Shown in pieces: positions 58,132 through 64,000 of a stretch of DNA of 64,000 nt (position 1 is its first letter; each line of letters begins with the position of its first letter). A program made the translations under genes and the position numbers. The notes beneath the pieces are model-generated. The model was given only the letters and a program-made list of their open reading frames with translations, was not told the origin of the DNA and did not search any database. The stretch is from NCBI GenBank assembly GCA_021399435.1, contig JAJTUP010000006.1, forward strand, positions 1,772,677 to 1,836,676, written 5' to 3'. This stretch comes from Diaporthe sp. PMI_573. Lineage: Eukaryota > Ascomycota > Sordariomycetes > Diaporthales > Diaporthaceae.

Positions 58132-58689
58132 ATGCCGACCTGTTCTTCTTGCAAGATAAGCGGCGTTATTTGCGCTGCCTCCGAGAAGGATTCTTCTTGC
58201 TATATCAAGTATATTCTAAAGAAGCGGGGAAACTATAATATATATAGGCTCACTCCTGCTTAGATATAGAAGATTACTTGACAATACTTCTTAATTGAGA
58301 GCAAGCTAGACACTGCGGAGAAAGAGGCTATGCTGGCAAATGCAAAAGTACAGCGCCTTTACAAGTAGCGTCGCTTATAAACTAAGCGGATAGCAAACAC
58401 CATTTAGCGGGGTCTGGATATAATTAAAGAGCTAGATTGTCTGGAGAATAAAAAGGCCGAGGGCAAATACCAGCATATTGCCGCGCAATCTACCAAAGTT
58501 ATTTATAATAACTTACCCAGTTCTAGTAAAATAGAGGTCCAGGAGTCGTGGCTCCGTGCCAGCAGAGATATTAGTGTTTTTAACTAGAGTTCTATAGTAA
58601 AAGAAGGTATAGATCTATCAGAGATTCTTAGTATATCTGTTGCTAGTAGTAAAGAAGATGTGCCTAGAAGAGGCATATCTAGTTCTTAA
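58132..58689 (+). pseudogene. Degenerate Cys-rich transposon-associated ORF, copy A
   Basis: From ATG 58132 the frame begins MPTCSSCKISGVICAASEKD, with a C-x2-C-x6-C spacing, and can be followed past seven in-frame stops through a Glu/Lys/Leu-rich coiled-coil-like stretch to TAA at 58689. The pattern (short Cys-rich head, coiled coil, acidic end) resembles small ORFs I recall beside degenerate fungal LTR elements. The second CxxC is lost. An in-frame ATG also lies at 58024. Confidence 0.45.
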
Positions 58690-58749
58690 CCTCACTATAT
58701 CAATAGGTCCTGTTGTCTTTTTATCGAGGATAGCTTATTAGATTTATTC

Positions 58750-58830
58750 GCTCCTATAGCTCAGCTGGCAGAGTCCCTTCTTTAAAAGGGGAACTGTAAT
58801 AATCAAGGTTTCCTGGGTCCTTTAAACCAT
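58750..58830 (+). repeat. tRNA-like fragment (possible SINE head or tRNA pseudogene)
   Basis: CTATAGCTCAGCTGGCAGAG matches a tRNA D-arm/A box, and CCCTT-CTTTAAA-AGGGG forms a five-pair anticodon stem with a seven-base loop. The acceptor ends do not pair and no proper TTCGA T-arm follows, so a working tRNA is unlikely; the loop reads TTA at the anticodon position. The origin could be a Lys-type tRNA. Confidence 0.4.
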
Positions 58831-59479
58831 GAATCAGGGTTTATATCCAAGATACGTAACAAGGTGGTTAATTAAGCAATAGGGTTTCTAATAATAATTA
58901 CAAGCTAATGAAAGCTATTCAGGGTAAATACTTAGATTGACTACTAAAGAGCTGTCTATACTATCTAGCTATCTAATAATTTATATATCCATCTCTTTAG
59001 TAAGGCTTGCCAGGAGTGCTAGTTGCTTCTAGTAATCTAGTATGGGGGAGTATTGGGAGTATTGGTTACTTTTATTATTTCTTAGTATTAGATTACTAGG
59101 ATTAATTATTACTCTAATTAATCCATCTTATCTAATTAGCAATTATGTAACCTTTAGCTTAGTCCCTTGTGTTATTTGTTTAGCTAGTATGCTAGCCTAG
59201 TAGGGTTGTTTCTTTATAGAACTAACCATTGGTTTTATTTTTATTAGGGTCGTGATATTATTCCCCTCTTCTATACTTCTTTATCTTTAAAGATTTGAGT
59301 AAGTTTCTTATCCTGTTTCCTTTATATCTTTATATATCTTTCCTTTTGATTGTTATGTTCTCTTTATTATGTCGTTATGTGTTGTTTAAGGTTGGGTTGA
59401 AAAGACTTATTTGAAGAAGTTGGAGGAATAAGCTGCCCTTGCTGACCTTATTAACTAGAAAGGTATTGTATTTAAAACC

Positions 59480-60032
59480 ATGCCTTGTTCTTGTTATTTT
59501 AAAGTAAATTGTACATGTTGTGTTGCCTCTAAGTCTTTGTGTTGTGGTGAGTATGTTTGTGCTAGGAAGTCCTGTGATGGAAATAATATGGCTGCTTCTT
59601 GTAGGTTTCCTTTTTCTTTTCTTGGTTTTTTCTTCTTGTTGACTTGTTATAGTAAAATGCTTGTTATTTAAGTAGGAGTATTTAGAGAAAGAAGAGATTA
59701 ATACTAAGGAGGAGTTGTTTTTACTTTAAATAAAGTTGTAGACTATTGTGGGTTGCTTGGCTTGCTTGTATTGCTAAAAATGCTAAGCTAAGGAGTGGTC
59801 TTCTAAGTTATTCCGTTATAGTATCTAGTTGCTGGATGAGGAGGACGCTGAGTTAGAGCATTGTTATGAGGAGGAGGCTTGGGTTACTACTAATGTATGC
59901 TTTTTTAGAGCTGTGGGGATTTTTAATTAGCATTCTTTAGGTCTGGATCTAGATGGTTTAGGGGTCCCTACTAATTTTCTTGTTAATCTTGAAAGTCTTG
60001 TAATACTTGTTAGTAATTTATTAGGTTCTTGA
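59480..60032 (+). pseudogene. Degenerate Cys-rich transposon-associated ORF, copy B
   Basis: From ATG 59480: a Cys-rich head (MPCSCYFKVNCTCCVASKS, then SCDG about 30 residues on), a frameshift, then KEEINTKEELFLL and LLDEEDAELEH in a helical acidic region, ending at TGA 60030-60032. It has the same head, coil and acid-tail layout as copy A but a clearly different sequence. It ends where the chromodomain of the minus-strand Ty3/gypsy relic ends, so the two are convergent and overlap by a few tens of bases. Confidence 0.45.
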
Positions 60033-61340
60033 GGGGTTCCTAAGTATTGTCTTTGTTGTTATAGTTTTTCTATTTAACTAGGTATTTGGTATTAGTATTA
60101 TATGTTCTGGAATTAAGGATCTTTTCTACTTCTTATTCTTTTTTGTTATTATTGAGTTTAATCTATATTTCGAGCTGTATGTTAGCTAGTACTGGTTCTA
60201 AGAGTAATATATAGAAGACTGGGTATATCTGTATTTTTGTTGGTAATAAGAGTCTGAAGTTAGTATCTGAAAGTTTCTTTTTAATTTTGAATAGTCTGAT
60301 CTTTTTATAGTCTAGTTTGTTACTTAGTTGTTTAGTTTTGATGTTTTTCTAGAGTAGGTAGACTTTATCCTCCTCTTTTAAGGTTAGTCTCTTTAACCTT
60401 TTTTTATTAGTGTAGGTTGTTATTTGTTTTTGTATGAAGAGTAGTTCTTGCTAAATCTTTTTCTAAAGATTCTGAATCTTGGTTACCCTTTCTATGGCTG
60501 ATTATGCTTCTGGCCTAGAGATTAGTTCTCTGTAGGCTTTTGGTTTGTAGCTATAGTTTGTATAGAAGGGTGAGACCTTTGTGGTACCTATGTCTATATT
60601 GTTGTAGGTAAACTATATTATAGGTAACAACTATACCTAATTGTTTTGTTTGTAGTTAATATAACTATAGAGGTATTGTTCTAGAATCTGGTTTAGTCTT
60701 TTAGTTTGTCTATCTATTTAAGGGTGGAAAGCTATAAATAGCTTTGACTTTGTACTGAGTTGCCTCATAAGTAATTACTAGAAGTTAGAGGTAAATACTG
60801 TTTCTCTGTCTAATACTATTTCTTGTGGTGTGTTATGGTTGCTGATGATTGTTTGTAGGAAGGTATATGTAAGATTGTCTGTACTGCTTGCTTCCTTGTA
60901 TGGTAGGAAGTAGGAGTACTTTGTGAATCTATTAATGATGACCAGGATGCTGTTGTACTAAGTACTTGTTATTGGTTCCTTTAAGAGTAGTAGTTTGATG
61001 ATGAAGTCTAGGCTGATGGATTACTAGGGTCTGTTAGGTACTAGTAGAGGTTATAGTAAACTATAAGGTTTATATCTTATAGTCTTACTTTTGTAACATG
61101 TATTGTAGTCCTAGATAATTGTTTGGACTTCCTTCTTCATTTTTGGAAAGTAGTAGTGTTGTTTGATTCTTTTAATTATTGTTGTGATTCCTTAGTATCT
61201 ATATACTAGGGCTTTATGGATTCGTTTGATGAGTTTCTTCCATAGGTCTGTGGGTATGAAGAGTTGTTTTTTTTGATATAATATTTTGTTATCTTTTATT
61301 ATTTGTTCCTTGGCTTTTAGGGATATGTTTTGGTAGGCTG
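59960..61340 (-). mobile_element. Ty3/gypsy retrotransposon relic: integrase, GPY/F and chromodomain
   Basis: Read on the minus strand from 61340 down through several stops and frames. Seen in order: an integrase zinc-finger region (RIKQHYYFPKMKKEV, then NTCYKSK with one Cys changed); the catalytic core with SILVIINRFTKYSYF (first Asp now Asn), IVLDRETVF (second Asp kept) and LNQILEQYL (Glu kept); the linker with VTKIQNL and LKEEDKVYLL; a GPY/F-like segment ending PVFYILLLEPV; and a chromodomain with EVEKIL and DNT-stop-EPLKNL. The chromodomain marks the chromodomain-bearing clade of Ty3/gypsy elements. Reverse transcriptase and gag are not present; the upstream side stops at the microsatellite. 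Not active. Confidence 0.8.
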
Positions 61341-61427
61341 TCTTGAGCTTGTTTTTCTAACTAGGGTTGACCTTGGCTTGGAGTATTATTGCTAGTTATC
61401 AAGGTTCTTGTAACCAGAGTTGTGAAT

Positions 61428-61616
61428 ATACAAGAGATATACAGATATACAGATATACAAGATATACAGATATACAAATATACAGATATACAGATATACA
61501 AGACCCTAGATATACAGATATACAAGATATACAAATGTATAGATATACAGATATACAAATATACAGTATATCTTGTATATTTGTATATCTATTATACAGT
61601 TATACAAATATACAAG
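61428..61616. repeat. ATACAGAT / ATACAAGAT microsatellite
   Basis: About 190 bp of ATACAGAT, ATACAAG and ATACAAAT units, ending in an inverted-looking TATCTTGTATATTTGTATATC. It separates the Ty3/gypsy relic from the hAT relic and creates false frames (YTDIQ repeats) on both strands. Confidence 0.85.
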
Positions 61617-61869
61617 TAAATATACTTAATTAATTTAATAATAATATAATAATTTAATAATTTAGTACCTAAATATACTTTTATTACTAGTATAATTCTT
61701 TTACTTTTAGCTTACATTTTATTTAATATTTATATATAATATAAACAACTTAAATTTATTAACTAGTACAAATTACTACTATTATTATAACATTTATTTA
61801 AATTACTATTTTATATTTTTAATATGTAAAACTATCTATATGAACTATACTATTAGTATATTAAATTAT

Positions 61870-64000
61870 ATAAATTAATCTAAATCACTATTATCCCCTT
61901 CTTCTAAGTCTATATCAGATTCGCTAGATGATTCTTTATATAAATCTGGATATTTTTTAACTTTAAGTACTTTTTTCTCTTTTTTATTATATTTTAATAT
62001 AAGTAGTTCCTTTCATATAGTATATTTTAAATTAATACGCCTATTAGTAATAATATTTATTCCACTATTAAAATTACCTTCAATAGCAGCAGAAGTAGCT
62101 AGAATATTTAAATATTTAATAGCTAATATTGATAAGTAAGGATATAAAGCTTTATTTAACTCCCACCATTTAAAGATTAAAAACTAAATAATAATAAGTA
62201 TTAGTAAAATATATATATATATATATATTATTAAGGTTATTTACTTACTTCTCCTGGTTTAGGCGTTTCTTTTAAATACTTTTCAATTTCTTCTTTTAAG
62301 TTATCATCAATATTATTATTTAATGAATAATTAATTCTATTAGTTAGAAATAAAGAATTTAATATCTTTTTCTCTTTTATTTTTCTATGGTTTTTCTTTT
62401 AAGGTAATGGGTTTTTATTTATTAAATCAATATAAATTTCGTTTTGATTAATTAATAGCAGCGGTAATATAGATTCTACTTCTTTTCCTTTATCGTTTTT
62501 AATTTTATTATAAATCCTATAATAAAAATTAGTTATTAATACATTAAATAATAAATATAAAAGTATAAAACTTACTCTTTTAGTTAAATAAATAATAGTT
62601 CTTTAATATATTTAATCTTATTAAAAGAAAACCCTAGCTCTCTTAAAGCTATTATATTCTTTCGTGGATCTAATAGTATAGAAAATATATATATTTTATG
62701 TTTTTTAACATCTTCAGTTATCCATATAAAGTTAGTTAGAAAGTAATTATTTAATTTATCTAGCCCTTTATTAATAGCTTCTATAAAAGATTAGGCATAT
62801 AGATGTAATAAAACCTATTATATATTATTAATTTACTACTTTTAAATCTTTTAATAAATATAACTTACTCCATCTTCTTCTCCTAGATTTAATTCATCAA
62901 TATATAGCTATTTTAAATCTAATAGCTTTTTATATATATTTCTAATAAAGCTTAGCGTTAAACTTAAAGTAGGGTAGCTTAAACCTTATAATTATATAGT
63001 TAGCTCGTAAAAAAGATATAAAATATCTCTTAAATTTGTTAATTATATCCAATCTCGTTCGGAAATAAATATCTCTTTTAATAGACCATGGTTAAAGTCT
63101 TTAATAAGTTAGTTAATAGGATATTAAAAGTCTAATACCATATCTAGCATTTTATATAAAGAATTCCAACGAGTATTAATATCTATTAATAAAAAGTTAA
63201 CTTTAAATTAAATTAAATAATTAATATATAAGTACTTATTAGAATTAAAGTTCTATTATCTTCTTTTTCAACTTTATTATTAAGTTTATACTCATAAAGA
63301 ATTTCAAGCCAACGCTTTCTTATTATCGATTTCTTTTAACTATAATAGCAATTCGTCGAATTTTATTAGGTAAACCTATTATTTTAGGGTATTTAGTTAG
63401 TATATACTTGTCTATTATTAATAGTTAATTAAAATATACCTAGTAATTTGTTTAAAGTTATTTCTTTTTCCGTTTTAGAAATAGTTTCCCACTCTTCTCC
63501 ATTTAATAAAAAATTTTAATAATTCATTTCTTGTAATTCTTTACTATTAATAGTACTTTTTTAAAGCTATTAATAATAGCTTTTACTATTAAATTAAATA
63601 TATAAGCTATACAGCGTATATTTTTTCAAACTCATTATTATTCTCCATAAAATATTCATTTTTAAAGTTCTTAATAATGTATTATTGTTTGAACCGTTAT
63701 CTCTCGAGTTATACTATATATATTAGTTACTATACTAGTTAAATAAAATAACTTAAATGAAATAATTAGACAAATTACCTATTAATAGTATTTAAAGGTA
63801 GCTCTAATGGAATAGCTATATTATTTTGAAAAATCTCGAATATATAATCTCCACTATGGGCTTTATGTAAAATTTCAAACCCTAGTTTTATTATATGTAT
63901 TAGTAAAAGACTTTAAATAATATAATATATTTTTTTACCTATTAGACGATAGTCTGGCTTGTAATCTTTATTAATAAAATTCATTATAATACCTAAATAC
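61870..64000 (-). mobile_element. hAT-family DNA transposon relic, transposase (runs off window)
   Basis: On the minus strand, following the frame through stops and shifts, the order of hAT transposase landmarks is: NFINKDYKPDYRLIG near 63980, DNGSNNNTLL near 63690, RCIAYIFNLIVKAI near 63600, DINTRWNSLYKML near 63180, YPTLSLTLSFI near 62980, IFSILLDPRKN near 62690, and the C-terminal dimerisation region WWELNKALYPYLS, LNILATSAAIEGNFNSG near 62160-62060. An intron-like GTAAGT...TTATTTAG lies at about 62250-62180. At least two stops interrupt the best-kept frame. The N terminus and terminal repeats lie beyond 64000 or are unrecognisable. Confidence 0.75.

Larger units (their letters stand above)
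57400..64000. mobile_element. AT-rich transposon-relic block, RIP-like decay
   Basis: From about 57.4 kb the DNA becomes AT-rich with TTA/TAG/TAT abundant and no intact gene. At least two transposon classes can be read through many stops, on the minus strand, plus two plus-strand Cys-rich ORF relics, a tRNA-like piece and a microsatellite. The type of change (TGG to TAG, TGY to TAY, GAY to AAY in decayed codons) fits RIP followed by drift. Detailed pieces are listed separately. Confidence 0.8.

Overview
This window is nuclear DNA of a filamentous ascomycete, most likely a Sordariomycete. The evidence is short GT-AG introns (mostly 50-120 nt) with CTAAC/CTGAC-type branch sites, closely packed intron-poor genes on both strands, fungal-type proteins (PREG/Pho80-like cyclin, Vtc4, Rix7, Pns1, Pmt2, NADH-type glutamate synthase with a propeptide), and an AT-rich end full of transposon relics whose decay looks like repeat-induced point mutation (RIP: TGG to TAG, Cys to Tyr, Asp to Asn). 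No rRNA, intact tRNA or CRISPR array was seen. Many longest open frames start at GTG, CTG or TTG; starts here were moved to the first credible ATG.

Layout. 1-10.3 kb: a Vid28/Gid5-like armadillo gene cut by the window edge (-), a Pho80/PREG cyclin (+), EMC10 (+), the H2A.Z chaperone CHZ1 (+), the SNARE BET1 (+) and the APC/C subunit Apc15 (-). 10.3-15.4 kb: a 5-kb gene-free interval that may hold the promoter and a long 5' UTR intron of glutamate synthase. 15.4-22.3 kb: GLT1 with eight coding exons. 22.3-28 kb: an accessory island with a 15-bp minisatellite, an unrecognised gene broken by one in-frame TGA, a decayed CCCH zinc-finger gene, a membrane-protein fragment and an AT-rich relic. 28-45.3 kb: the polyphosphate polymerase VTC4, a diphosphoinositol-polyphosphate Nudix hydrolase, arginyltransferase ATE1, a short-chain dehydrogenase, the exosome subunit RRP42, a small mitochondrial membrane protein and cytochrome c. 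45.7-56 kb: RIX7, a Pns1 choline-transporter-like protein, a Rab GTPase and a PMT2-type O-mannosyltransferase. 57.4-64 kb: AT-rich transposon graveyard with two plus-strand Cys-rich ORF relics, a tRNA-like fragment, a minus-strand Ty3/gypsy integrase with chromodomain, a microsatellite and a minus-strand hAT transposase running off the window.

How the genes relate. Most are unlinked housekeeping genes. One functional thread stands out: Vtc4 makes polyphosphate under control of inositol pyrophosphates read by its SPX domain; the next gene encodes the Nudix family that hydrolyses inositol pyrophosphates (and, in yeast, polyphosphate); 25 kb away lies the Pho80-type cyclin of phosphate signalling, with a Pho4/NUC-1-type CACGTGGG upstream. 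Cytochrome c is transcribed divergently from a predicted mitochondrial inner-membrane protein.
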